Source of the DNA: DP-36 sp036004365
GTDB taxonomy: Bacteria; Desulfobacterota; Binatia; UBA9968
Assembly (NCBI GenBank): GCA_036004365.1
Contig: DASYRN010000087.1
Coordinates: 1-9,298, forward strand
Length of the DNA stretch: 9,298 nt
Reading direction: 5' to 3'
Below the pieces are notes generated by a model. It saw nothing but the letters and a program-made list of their open reading frames with translations. It was not told where the DNA came from and searched no databases. Position numbers and translations under genes: made by a program. Within the stretch, counting starts at the first letter, position 1, and every line of letters starts with the position of its first letter. Of the stretch, positions 1-7,214 are shown piece by piece.

Positions 1-875
1 AACGAGAGAAAGAGGAGTCGCGCCTTGTCGTGACCGGCGGCGAGACGACCTGCCTGGCTCGAGGTGATCATCGCGCCTATTGAAAAGAAGACGTAGAGAA
101 ATCCGGCTGCGGCGATCGAGATACCGTGAGTCCGGACAAGAAAGAGGGGAAGATAGGTCAAGAAACCATAGTCGAGGAAAAACCGCAGAAAGCCAGCCGC
201 GAATGCAATCATCAGCCGGGGATGGCGCGTCAGGCGGAGCACGTCCCCGAGATAAGTCCGGGTCTCGGCATGTGTGGCGCTCTTCGTTTCCGGCATCCAG
301 GCGAAGATAGCCAATCCTATGGGGAGCACCAGGAGATAAAAAAGGAATGGCCAGAACCAGGCAATGGCTGCCAAGATGCCGCCCAGGGGCGGAAAGATCA
401 GATATCCGACGCGGTCTAGAAAGACCTTGAGGCCTTGGCCTCCCACCTCGCTATCTCCTTCGAGAAGATCTCCAATCAAAACGATGGTTAGAGGGATCAC
501 TGCGCTGAAGCCGACGCCTTGAAGGGTCCGGAAAACGAGGACCCAAGTGAAGTTCGGCGCAAACGCGATCGCAGCTCCGCTCAGTGAGAATAAGAGGAGA
601 CCACCGGCTAAGAGAAGACGCCGGCCATGAAGGTCGGCGATAACGCCAAAGATCGGCGCCAGGATGATCGCCGGCCCTGTGTAGACCGTCATGATAAGTC
701 CCAGGGAAGCATCGCTGACTCCGAACGGTTCCACCATCGCAGGGAGAGCCGGCTGGATGAAGTTGACCCCCATGATGAGCGCCAAGCTGGAAGCATAAAC
801 GAGGGCTAGAGGCTTGAGCTTGGCCGGCGCCAGTTCTTCGATTCCAAAGAGAGTAGTCAGCGATGAGGTGGGCAT
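1..875 (-). CDS. MFS family transporter, partial (C-terminus beyond the left edge)
   Basis: This is the N-terminal part (291 codons) of a major facilitator superfamily permease, probably a drug/metabolite efflux pump of the inner membrane. I translated the minus strand from the ATG at 875-873 and it stays open to base 1. About eight hydrophobic segments are visible, near residues 22-45, 58-80, 86-106, 110-135, 157-176, 178-195, 222-246 and 252-274. The loop between segments 2 and 3 carries the MFS signature GVIADLHGRR (motif A, residues 77-86). Motif B is seen as RTLQGVGFSA (116-125). GYLIFPPLGG (157-166) matches antiporter motif C except that Phe replaces the central Gly. An in-frame TAA lies 24 bases upstream of the ATG, so the start is that ATG or a TTG at 884. 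Neither has a clear Shine-Dalgarno site. Roughly 100 residues are probably missing. The substrate cannot be told from sequence; family assignment is firm. Confidence 0.9.
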   Translation of the reverse strand, partial: MPTSSLTTLFGIEELAPAKLKPLALVYASSLALIMGVNFIQPALPAMVEPFGVSDASLGLIMTVYTGPAIILAPIFGVIADLHGRRLLLAGGLLLFSLSGAAIAFAPNFTWVLVFRTLQGVGFSAVIPLTIVLIGDLLEGDSEVGGQGLKVFLDRVGYLIFPPLGGILAAIAWFWPFLFYLLVLPIGLAIFAWMPETKSATHAETRTYLGDVLRLTRHPRLMIAFAAGFLRFFLDYGFLTYLPLFLVRTHGISIAAAGFLYVFFSIGAMITSSQAGRLAAGHDKARLLFLS

Positions 876-882
876 CGCAGGC

Positions 883-911
883 AAACTAGATGGATTTTAC
901 GGGCGAGTCAA
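883..911 (-). promoter_or_regulatory. Candidate promoter of the MFS gene
   Basis: Read on the minus strand, TTGACT (911-906, five of six consensus bases) is followed after 17 bases by TAGTTT (888-883), a weak -10 box. The predicted transcription start falls at or within a few bases of the ATG at 875. That agrees with the missing Shine-Dalgarno site and suggests a leaderless or near-leaderless message. The -35 box lies inside the palindrome at 904-931. This is inferred from sequence only. Confidence 0.4.
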
Positions 912-931
912 TGTCACGTTGACATGACTCG
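904..931. promoter_or_regulatory. Interrupted palindrome, likely operator for the MFS gene
   Basis: Two arms of 12 paired bases face each other across a CGT centre: CGAGTC then ATGTCA on the left (904-909, 911-916), and TGACAT then GACTCG on the right (920-931). The only break is one unpaired A at 910. The inner 15 bases (ATGTCA-CGT-TGACAT) are a perfect inverted repeat with the form of a dimeric repressor site. It covers the putative -35 box of the MFS gene, whose start is about 30 bases away, so a bound regulator would block transcription. It could be a hairpin, but there is no T-run for a terminator. I cannot name the regulator, and none is encoded in the window. Confidence 0.55.
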
Positions 932-1110
932 AGGAAGCTCGGTTGTGGCGGTCGCATGCTTGGCGCGATTATGCGGGTGGGGATTATGAATATCGAGTTC
1001 CTTAGGAAAACGGGTCGGTCTCAGCGCCAGGCATCAGACAGGATGGACTCAGAGCCCATAACTTTACTTCTTTAATCCTTCTTAGCCATTTCGGGTTCAT
1101 AATTACCTCA

Positions 1111-4100
1111 TTACCTCAGCGAGAAATCAACACGACTCTCCTTACCTTTCGTCTTGTCCTTTTCCTCTTCCCCCGCGGGTTTTGAGGCAACAATAAAGAG
1201 ACGATCCGCGTCCGCCTGTCCCGTCGCCAAAATATAGTCGCGTACGACTTGAGCCCGCTGGGAGGCGAGCTGGCGCAGATCGGCGTCGGTCACTTGCGCA
1301 TGCTGCAGCATGAGTTTCTCCATCTCCGGCACCGGCAAGCCCTTGGCGAGACCTACGATGTTGCGCGGCTTCGGAAAGCTTTCTTCCCCATATGCCATGC
1401 CAAGGTACCGCTCGTATTCGCTGCTTTCGATCTGAACATCATCGACTGATTTGGGAACGGCCCCTTTCCTCGCAAGCTCTTTCATCTTCTGAGCTTTTAC
1501 CTTTCTTTCCAACGCAGCTCTCTTGAGGCCCTCGAGGTCGCGCACGGGGTCCACCCGGCCGCTGATTTCGAGCCTGAGTGCGGGACGGTTATTCAAGGCC
1601 GTGGCGAGCGTCTTGAGCCGCCCTTCCGCTGCCGGCGTGATCCTCGCCCGCCCGTAATCAAACTCGACATGGCTCAACTCTTCGCCTCCGCCGAAAGCGG
1701 AAGCAAGAAAAGTAAAGGGGGAGGTCACTGCCCTGGTGATGATGTTCAGAACGAGTTGCAGAACGATGCCGCCGACGCTGAACTGCGGATCGTCCAGCGA
1801 TCCGCCGATGGGCAGATTCACGTCGATGACTCCGTTTCGGTCCTTGAGCAGGGCGACCGCAAGCAGGACGGGCGCTTTGGTCGCGGTCGGGCTTTCGATC
1901 CGTTCTCCGAAAGTCAGTTGATTCAGAATGATCTTGTTTTGGGCGGAAAGTTTTCGATTCTCCACCCGATACTGAACGTCGAGGGAAAGTTTTCCCTTCT
2001 CGATCCCGTATCCCACGTATTTCCCTGAATAGGGCGTCAAAGGGCTCAACTCGATATCCCGCGCGTTGGCCTTGATATCCAGGAAGAGATCTTTCGCCAG
2101 CGGATTGATCTTGCCGTTGATCTCAACCGGCGCTTCGTTGTCGATCTTCGCCTGAAGCAAAAGGTCACCCGGCGTCTCAGCCTTGAGCTCCGAGACCGAA
2201 CCCTGAACCTGGGTGAGATTCACCGAATAGTTGGGCTTCACAAAGAAATCGCTGAAGTGGACGTTGCCGCCCTGGAGATTGATCTTCCCGATCGTGGTGC
2301 GGGGTGGAGTCGAATCTCGAGCATCCGCAGTCCCCTGACCTGCCGGATCGGCAGTCGAACTCGTGGTTCCCGGTTCATCCTTTTTTTGCATGACCAGGTT
2401 CTGCAGATTGATCTTTCCATCCGAGGCTAGGATCACGCGCGAATAGAAATCTGCAAGCGTGATATCACTCACATCGAGCTGAACCGGCTGCATCGAAAAC
2501 TGGACTCCGCTGAGCTCTAAAGACTTCCACCGAAGCAGATCCTGCGTCCCGCTGCTTTCGACGGAACTAAAGTCCGTGACTTGCAGGGTTCCTTGATAGC
2601 TCATTCTCGAGGAGCCATCGCTCGCTGGCTCTAAGACGAAGTTGCCTTTGGTCCCGACCGCGCCTCCGGTCAGGATAAAATTGACCTGATTTGCCCAGTA
2701 GGGTTGGAACGGGAGAAGCTCAATTTGCTGCGCCTCGATATCAAACCGGCCAGTGGTCGGGTTTGTTCCCAGCGTTCCCCCGAATCTCAAGGATCCCTTG
2801 CCGTTGACTTTTGCCCGGATCGCAGCCGTTCCGCGCGCATTCTTGGCGGTGGAAAGGTTCTCTCCCCGCGCTGAAAGCTCCGAGACGACAATTCTCGCCG
2901 GCGTTCCCAGCGACCGGTCCTCGAAAACTCCCTTGAAGCGGTCCAGGGCCACCCGCTTGACTGCCACGGTCCACGGGGGCCCTTCTTTTTCCGGCGCCTT
3001 GGGCTGAGTTGCGGAAGCCGGCGCCGCCTTGACCAATCGCGTATAGCTGATCGCGCCGTCCCGATCGCGGTGGACAAATCCGCTGGCATCGCGGCCTTCA
3101 ACCGCGCCGATCACGACGGACCTCTTGGCTAGATCGACCGTCGTCTCTTTGACGGCGAGCTGAGGTATCCGCCACAGAGGCTCTCGCTCGCCAGGCATAT
3201 CCAGACGGAAGGAGCTAAGCGCTACGTTCAGCTCCGAGAGCGACGCGCTCGTAGTCTCATCCTTCCGCTCGAAAGCAAAACGAGAGGTCACATTGAGTAG
3301 ACCCTCTTTGACTTCCGGCGCGAGCACACTCTGAGCATAAGGCTGAACCGCCTTGAGTTGCAGCCCTTCGACATCGATTTTGCCTTCCACCGCGAGCGGC
3401 ATGAGTTGCAAAGTACCACTGTGGCTGAACTGCTCCTTAGCGTCGGTTTGAAAAGAGATCTCCGTTTCGGCCTTCTTTTCTGGCTCGGTGGTCAGACCTC
3501 TCACGCTGATGTGAATGGCCTCAAGCCGCTTTTGAAACGGTCGTTCTGTACTCTGGTCGTTGAAGTGCAGCTTGCCTTGATCCAGTAGGATCTCATCTAC
3601 TCGGTAGCTGAACGGAGTGCTCTCTTTCTTTGGCTCCGGGGCCTTTTCCTTCGTGCCGGTGGCCACCAGTGAAGTGAGGTTCAGCGTGCCATCGCGGTTT
3701 CTTGTCACATGCACTTCCGTTCCTTGCGCCTTGATGGCTTTGAAACTGGCCTTGTTGGCAAAGACCTCAAGAGCATCGATCACCACCGTGAAGGAAGGCA
3801 GATTCAAGATCGGGCTATCGTTCTTTTCCTGAAGCACCAGATTTTGCAACTCAACGTGTCCGGAAATCGCTAGAACCGGAGTATCCTTGGAAGTCCTGAA
3901 CGAGGCGCTGAGTTTTCCATCCATCTCGCCCGAGGGCATCTTAAATTTAAGCTCCACCGGTGAGTATTCGAGGTACTTGGGAATCTGCAGCTTGTCGATC
4001 TCGAGGTGAATCGTACTCTCGCGCGAATCCTTGAACGGCTTGGTGTCGCCGCCGATCTCAACCGGAGCTCCATTGACGAGCGCCGAGAAAGCGGGCTCAA

Positions 4101-4713
4101 CCTTAACGTCGGTATAGTAGGGGATGCTGGAAATGAACGGAACTCCGATTCGGACGGAGGTCACCGCGTGCTTCACTCCTTCAGGCCGATCATCAAAGTC
4201 GATTCGCCCGTCGACGAGCTGAATATTGTTCAGCGAAAATCTCGGCGTGGGACCCGGCGTGGGGTCCGGCGGTCCTTTGGTAAACTCTTCAATTAGATCG
4301 GTGAAATTGTAGGTGAGGTCTTCGTTTCGGATTAGGTTAATGTAAGGTTTCACAAGCCGGATTTCTTTGAGCACGACCCCGCGTCGGAACAGCGACGAAA
4401 GCTCAAGATTGACGTACAGCTCGTCGAAAGAGATCGCCGTCCCCGAGCCTTGCCTTTCTTTGACCAGAAAGCCGCGGACCCAAACGGACAGGGCGTACGG
4501 ATTGATCCGAATCTGCTGGATCGAAACTTCGCGATGGAGGGTTTTCGAAAGCTCGCTGGCAAGCTTTTGCCGCAAAAGCGGAGGCGCGATCAGTGTGCCT
4601 AGGATGCCAATTGCGACCAGGATGGAAGCAACCCAGATAGCGACTTTCCGGGTGCGCGGGTGTCTGGCGAGGTGCTCGGCGCGACCGCGCAGCTCTTTGA
4701 TCTCCATACCCAC
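1111..4713 (-). CDS. DUF748 / AsmA-like envelope protein, 1200 aa
   Basis: This is a very large single-anchor protein of the DUF748 family, related to the AsmA/TamB/YhdP group. These build long beta-rich structures across the periplasm and are linked to outer-membrane lipid homeostasis; the role of this member is unknown. A basic N-terminus is followed by a membrane segment near residues 24-45, and the rest should be periplasmic. A unit of the form 'I-x-L-x-x-G-x-(I/L/V)-x-F-x-D' recurs near residues 158-180, 368-390, 582-603 and 804-825. The family's C-terminal hallmark is clear: LAVALLKDRNGVIDVNLPIG followed by GSLDDPQF (about 948-975), then VTSPFTFLASAFGGGEEL. Residues 1013-1055 resemble an OmpA-type segment (FDYGRARITP, then LRLEISGRVDP), and the tail is charged and rich in Lys/Glu. 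The GTG at 4713 gives the full frame; an ATG two codons inside (4707) is an equally good start. The gene is intact, with family-typical length, and is divergent from the aldolase operon. Confidence 0.92.
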   Translation of the reverse strand: MGMEIKELRGRAEHLARHPRTRKVAIWVASILVAIGILGTLIAPPLLRQKLASELSKTLHREVSIQQIRINPYALSVWVRGFLVKERQGSGTAISFDELYVNLELSSLFRRGVVLKEIRLVKPYINLIRNEDLTYNFTDLIEEFTKGPPDPTPGPTPRFSLNNIQLVDGRIDFDDRPEGVKHAVTSVRIGVPFISSIPYYTDVKVEPAFSALVNGAPVEIGGDTKPFKDSRESTIHLEIDKLQIPKYLEYSPVELKFKMPSGEMDGKLSASFRTSKDTPVLAISGHVELQNLVLQEKNDSPILNLPSFTVVIDALEVFANKASFKAIKAQGTEVHVTRNRDGTLNLTSLVATGTKEKAPEPKKESTPFSYRVDEILLDQGKLHFNDQSTERPFQKRLEAIHISVRGLTTEPEKKAETEISFQTDAKEQFSHSGTLQLMPLAVEGKIDVEGLQLKAVQPYAQSVLAPEVKEGLLNVTSRFAFERKDETTSASLSELNVALSSFRLDMPGEREPLWRIPQLAVKETTVDLAKRSVVIGAVEGRDASGFVHRDRDGAISYTRLVKAAPASATQPKAPEKEGPPWTVAVKRVALDRFKGVFEDRSLGTPARIVVSELSARGENLSTAKNARGTAAIRAKVNGKGSLRFGGTLGTNPTTGRFDIEAQQIELLPFQPYWANQVNFILTGGAVGTKGNFVLEPASDGSSRMSYQGTLQVTDFSSVESSGTQDLLRWKSLELSGVQFSMQPVQLDVSDITLADFYSRVILASDGKINLQNLVMQKKDEPGTTSSTADPAGQGTADARDSTPPRTTIGKINLQGGNVHFSDFFVKPNYSVNLTQVQGSVSELKAETPGDLLLQAKIDNEAPVEINGKINPLAKDLFLDIKANARDIELSPLTPYSGKYVGYGIEKGKLSLDVQYRVENRKLSAQNKIILNQLTFGERIESPTATKAPVLLAVALLKDRNGVIDVNLPIGGSLDDPQFSVGGIVLQLVLNIITRAVTSPFTFLASAFGGGEELSHVEFDYGRARITPAAEGRLKTLATALNNRPALRLEISGRVDPVRDLEGLKRAALERKVKAQKMKELARKGAVPKSVDDVQIESSEYERYLGMAYGEESFPKPRNIVGLAKGLPVPEMEKLMLQHAQVTDADLRQLASQRAQVVRDYILATGQADADRLFIVASKPAGEEEKDKTKGKESRVDFSLR

Positions 4714-5085
4714 GGATCCCCGACCGACCTCGACTTGAGAGTTTATTACCGCACGCTGAGGGGATTGTCCAGCAGGTCTCTCGAATGCTTTAACAAAAAG
4801 GGTACAGCTTGGACCTATTGTAGTCTTAGAGAGCCTGACGTGACGTGAGATAGCTTAATAAAGTCAATCGGGATCGCCGCCAAAAGACTTAAAACAGTGA
4901 AAGAGCCGCGAAGCTGGGAGCACAGGGTGACGGTCGGGTGAACACCATCCTATATACTAGGCATCTCTAAGAAATGTTTTTCATAGGCGGCCATCACATT
5001 GACAGTAAAAGTTCTAATCGGTTAGTGTGGGTTTAAACAAAGGATCAGCTGAGGGAGAAAACTTGTTACGGGTGGAGCGGACACT
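4714..5085. other. Divergent intergenic region, 372 bp
   Basis: This region separates the minus-strand DUF748 gene from the plus-strand aldolase gene and should hold promoters for both. I see no coding ORF. Besides the plus-strand promoter listed separately, it contains a possible minus-strand -10 box TACAAT (4822-4817) without a convincing -35. It also has a tandem TGACG repeat (4836-4848), an AT-rich CCTATATACTAGG (4949-4961) and the palindrome GTTTAAAC (5031-5038). The short motifs may be chance. No T-box, riboswitch or terminator-like structure stood out by eye. Confidence 0.6.
4999..5028 (+). promoter_or_regulatory. Candidate sigma70-type promoter for the aldolase-cyclase operon
   Basis: A perfect -35 box TTGACA (4999-5004) is followed after 18 bases by TAGTGT (5023-5028), a weak -10 box. 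Transcription would begin near 5035, leaving a leader of about 50 bases before the ATG at 5086. A small inverted repeat, CTAA-TCGG-TTAG (5014-5025), lies in the spacer and overlaps the -10 box, where a repressor or activator could act. The weak -10 keeps confidence moderate. Confidence 0.45.
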
Positions 5086-6105
5086 ATGATCGACTTGCGT
5101 AGCGACACCGTCACTCAACCCACGCCTGCCATGCGCAAGGCGATGGCAGAGGCCGAGGTAGGCGATGATCAGCGAGAAGGCGACCCGACGACCCGAAAGT
5201 TAGAGAAAATGGCGGCCGAATTGTTGGGCATGGATGGGGCTCTTTACGTGCCGTCGGGCACGATGGCAAATCTCATTGCCTTGCTGGTCCACACCCAGGA
5301 GCGGAGCGGTATGGTTTTGGAATCAAGGTCTCATATCGCTGTCAATGAGGCGGCGGGCGTCGCAGCTCTAACTCGTGCCAAACCTTATGCGGCGGCGGGC
5401 AAATACGGTGTCATGCCGACAACGGAAGTGGAGACGGCCTTTGATCGCGCCGCAGAGGACCGGGTCCCTGTCGGCGTTCTCTGCCTTGAAAACACGCATA
5501 ACAATGCCGGGGGAACAGTAGTCTCAGACGCCGACATGAAAAGGCTCGTCGGCCTGGGGCGAAAACGTAACGCCGCGGTTCATCTGGATGGGGCGAGAAT
5601 TTTCAATGCCTCGGTCGCGCTCGGCGTTCCGGCAGCCAAACTGGTCGAGGGCGTCGATTCAGTGATGTTCTGCATTTCCAAGGGTATTGGCGCTCCCATC
5701 GGCTCAATCCTTTGTGGAACATCCGACTTCATCGCTCGGGCGAAGACGGTGCGAGTATGGTGCGGAGGTGCAATGAGGCAGTCGGGTGTCATTGCGGCGG
5801 CCGGCATTGTGGGACTAAAGGACTATCCCGGACGCTTTGCCTCGGACCACACCAACGCACGCCGCCTCGCAGAAGGACTCGCTCAACTGCCGGCTTTCCA
5901 AATCGACATGAAAAGCGTGCAGACCAACATGGTCTATGTTCGCGTCAAAGACTCTAGTTTCGATCCTGCCGGCTTCGATCACTCCTGCTATGACCGGGGG
6001 GTTTGGGTGCGGTCCAACAAAGAGCGATTTCGCTTCGTGCTCCATCATCAGGTCTCATCAGCCGACGTCGCTCGCGCCATTGCAATTATAAAGGAATCTC
6101 TTTGA
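5086..6105 (+). CDS. ltaE: Low-specificity L-threonine aldolase
   Basis: This PLP enzyme of fold type I cleaves L-threonine (and allo-threonine) to glycine and acetaldehyde in the cytoplasm, and can run in reverse. The start MIDLRSDTVTQPTPAMR is the family signature. Further matches are ALYVPSGTMANL (52-63, cofactor phosphate region), SHIAVNE with His83 in the position that stacks on PLP, ENTHNNAGG (135-143), HLDGARIFNA (166-175, with Asp168 and Arg171), and SKGIGAPIGS, in which Lys199 should form the Schiff base. The length of 339 aa is normal. GGTGGAG at 5071-5077, 8 bases before the ATG, supports the start. Two signatures differ from the usual form. The common GDDVYGEDP reads GDDQREGDP here (26-34), losing the Tyr-Gly pair, and GGGMRQ reads GGAMRQ (227-232). 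Core catalytic residues remain, so activity is expected, though substrate preference may differ. The stop overlaps the start of the cyclase gene. Confidence 0.93.
   Translation: MIDLRSDTVTQPTPAMRKAMAEAEVGDDQREGDPTTRKLEKMAAELLGMDGALYVPSGTMANLIALLVHTQERSGMVLESRSHIAVNEAAGVAALTRAKPYAAAGKYGVMPTTEVETAFDRAAEDRVPVGVLCLENTHNNAGGTVVSDADMKRLVGLGRKRNAAVHLDGARIFNASVALGVPAAKLVEGVDSVMFCISKGIGAPIGSILCGTSDFIARAKTVRVWCGGAMRQSGVIAAAGIVGLKDYPGRFASDHTNARRLAEGLAQLPAFQIDMKSVQTNMVYVRVKDSSFDPAGFDHSCYDRGVWVRSNKERFRFVLHHQVSSADVARAIAIIKESL
6091..6095 (+). promoter_or_regulatory. RBS that fixes the cyclase start
   Basis: AAGGA lies 9 bases before the ATG at 6105-6107, inside the last codons of the aldolase gene. It favours this start over an in-frame ATG at 6003, which would overlap the aldolase by about 100 bases. 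Confidence 0.75.
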
Positions 6106-7214
6106 TGTCAGGCGGAAGGGCCGTCTTCTCTGCGCAGTGCAGGATTTGCGGCACGGCGTTGGAAGGCCCACTGAGCCTAGTCTTTCGGGCTGCCGGGATC
6201 AAGCGCAGCCCGCGCAATCCGAATCTCTGCAACCGATGCGGCACGCATGTTGAGGAGGGTCGGATGGTCGAATTGACCGTTCTTTTTGCCGATCTTTCCT
6301 CTTTTACCGAGTTGACCCACGATCTCGGGGCTGAAAAGACACACCGAGTCGTAGACGCCTTTCTTCGAATGGCCAGCGATGTCCTCGCCAAGCATGGCGC
6401 CTTCATTGACAAATACGTTGGCGATGCCGTGATGGCGCTGTTTAACGTGCCGCTAAGACAAGACGATCACGCGCGTCAGGCTGTAGAGGCTGCCTCGGAA
6501 ATCCGGTCGAGATTGGTAGGATTGAGTCAAAGCTTCGATCTGCAACTGCAGTCAACGGCAGCGGTCGCCAGTGGCTGGGCTCGCGTCGGACGCCTCGGGT
6601 CTGAGGATAGCAAGGACTATACGGCCATTGGGGATGTGGTCAATATCGCGGCACGCCTACAGGGGAAGGCGAATCCAGGCGAGATCCTGATCAGCCATGA
6701 GGCTTACGAGGGGATCTTGAAAAATTTTCCAAACCTTCCTGCGGAACAGCTGACCCTGAAAGGTTTTCGGGAGCCGGTTATCGCCCATCGACTGCATCCC
6801 AGCGCGGCCGTGCCGGAGACGGACGATACCCCAAAATCCGCGTCGAGCCAGGCCATAAGCCTCGGCGGAGTTATCTTCGGGATCTTGGGCGCACCGTGCG
6901 CGGTGACTACCTTGATCGGTCCGCTTGCTGTGGCTCTTGGAGTTGGAACCCTATTCGGCTTATCCGGCGTCCTCGCGTTTTTGGACAAAGGGCCGATTCG
7001 GATCCCCGTTCTCATCCTCGCCACCCTTGGAGCGCTCGCCAATCTTTACACTCTCCGGCGCGCGCGAGAGATTCGCTCGCGGCTCACGGGAGCAGCGCGG
7101 TGGGATGGCATGACTAAGCTGGAGCGGCGCCGTTTTTATGTTGTTCTTAGCTCCGCCCTTATCACGATAGCCGTTGTCCTCTTTGAAGTCGTTGTCCACC
7201 GCTTCCAACACTGA
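6105..7214 (+). CDS. Class III adenylate/guanylate cyclase with N-terminal CxxC pair and C-terminal membrane region
   Basis: From the ATG at 6105 the product has 369 aa. Residues 12-45 hold two CxxC knuckles (Cys12/15 and Cys42/45) that could bind zinc as a ribbon or treble clef. Residues 55-230 are a class III cyclase domain. The two metal aspartates are Asp63 (VLFADLSSFT) and Asp107 (DKYVGDAVMALFN). Lys103 and Thr173 (DYTAIGD) occupy the purine-choice positions and favour ATP, hence cAMP. Asn180 and Arg184 (NIAAR) are the transition-state residues. Residues about 250-315 are hydrophobic with two or three likely membrane spans. A basic stretch (318-343) and a last span (about 344-364) follow. 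The protein should sit in the inner membrane with the catalytic part in the cytoplasm, and work as a dimer. Unlike many membrane cyclases, its membrane part comes after the catalytic domain. The TGATG overlap with the aldolase predicts translational coupling. Its activating signal is unknown; the zinc-binding call is inference. Confidence 0.9.
   Translation: MSGGRAVFSAQCRICGTALEGPLSLVFRAAGIKRSPRNPNLCNRCGTHVEEGRMVELTVLFADLSSFTELTHDLGAEKTHRVVDAFLRMASDVLAKHGAFIDKYVGDAVMALFNVPLRQDDHARQAVEAASEIRSRLVGLSQSFDLQLQSTAAVASGWARVGRLGSEDSKDYTAIGDVVNIAARLQGKANPGEILISHEAYEGILKNFPNLPAEQLTLKGFREPVIAHRLHPSAAVPETDDTPKSASSQAISLGGVIFGILGAPCAVTTLIGPLAVALGVGTLFGLSGVLAFLDKGPIRIPVLILATLGALANLYTLRRAREIRSRLTGAARWDGMTKLERRRFYVVLSSALITIAVVLFEVVVHRFQH

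Larger units (their letters stand above)
876..1110. other. Spacer between the MFS and DUF748 genes
   Basis: Apart from the palindrome and promoter listed separately, this 235-bp stretch has no supported gene. TTACCTCA is repeated in tandem at 1103-1118, which gives the DUF748 frame a double stop (TAA then TGA on the minus strand). A 17-base near-palindrome sits at 1043-1059. I found no GC-rich hairpin with a T-run on either strand, so no intrinsic terminator can be claimed for the DUF748 gene. A 39-codon plus-strand ORF at 956-1075 has no well-placed RBS. Confidence 0.6.

Noticed and set aside
80..809. Several short plus-strand ORFs at the left end
   Set aside because: They are Arg/Ser-rich antisense readings of the MFS gene, whose minus-strand frame is open throughout with proper membrane segments and motifs.
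1043..1059. 17-base near-palindrome
   Set aside because: It has a single-base centre and a mismatched pair, no T-run and no start or promoter beside it, so neither a terminator nor an operator can be argued.
956..1075. Plus-strand ORF of 39 codons in the MFS-DUF748 spacer
   Set aside because: There is no RBS at useful distance (GAGGAAG is about 18 bases away) and no recognisable feature in the peptide.
4949..4961. AT-rich CCTATATACTAGG as a promoter -10 box
   Set aside because: No -35 box lies at a suitable distance, and the TTGACA promoter nearer the gene is better.
6003..6104. Upstream in-frame ATG for the cyclase
   Set aside because: It would overlap the aldolase by about 100 bases and add an Arg/Ser-rich tail; the ATG at 6105 has an RBS at proper spacing and begins just before the CxxC pair.
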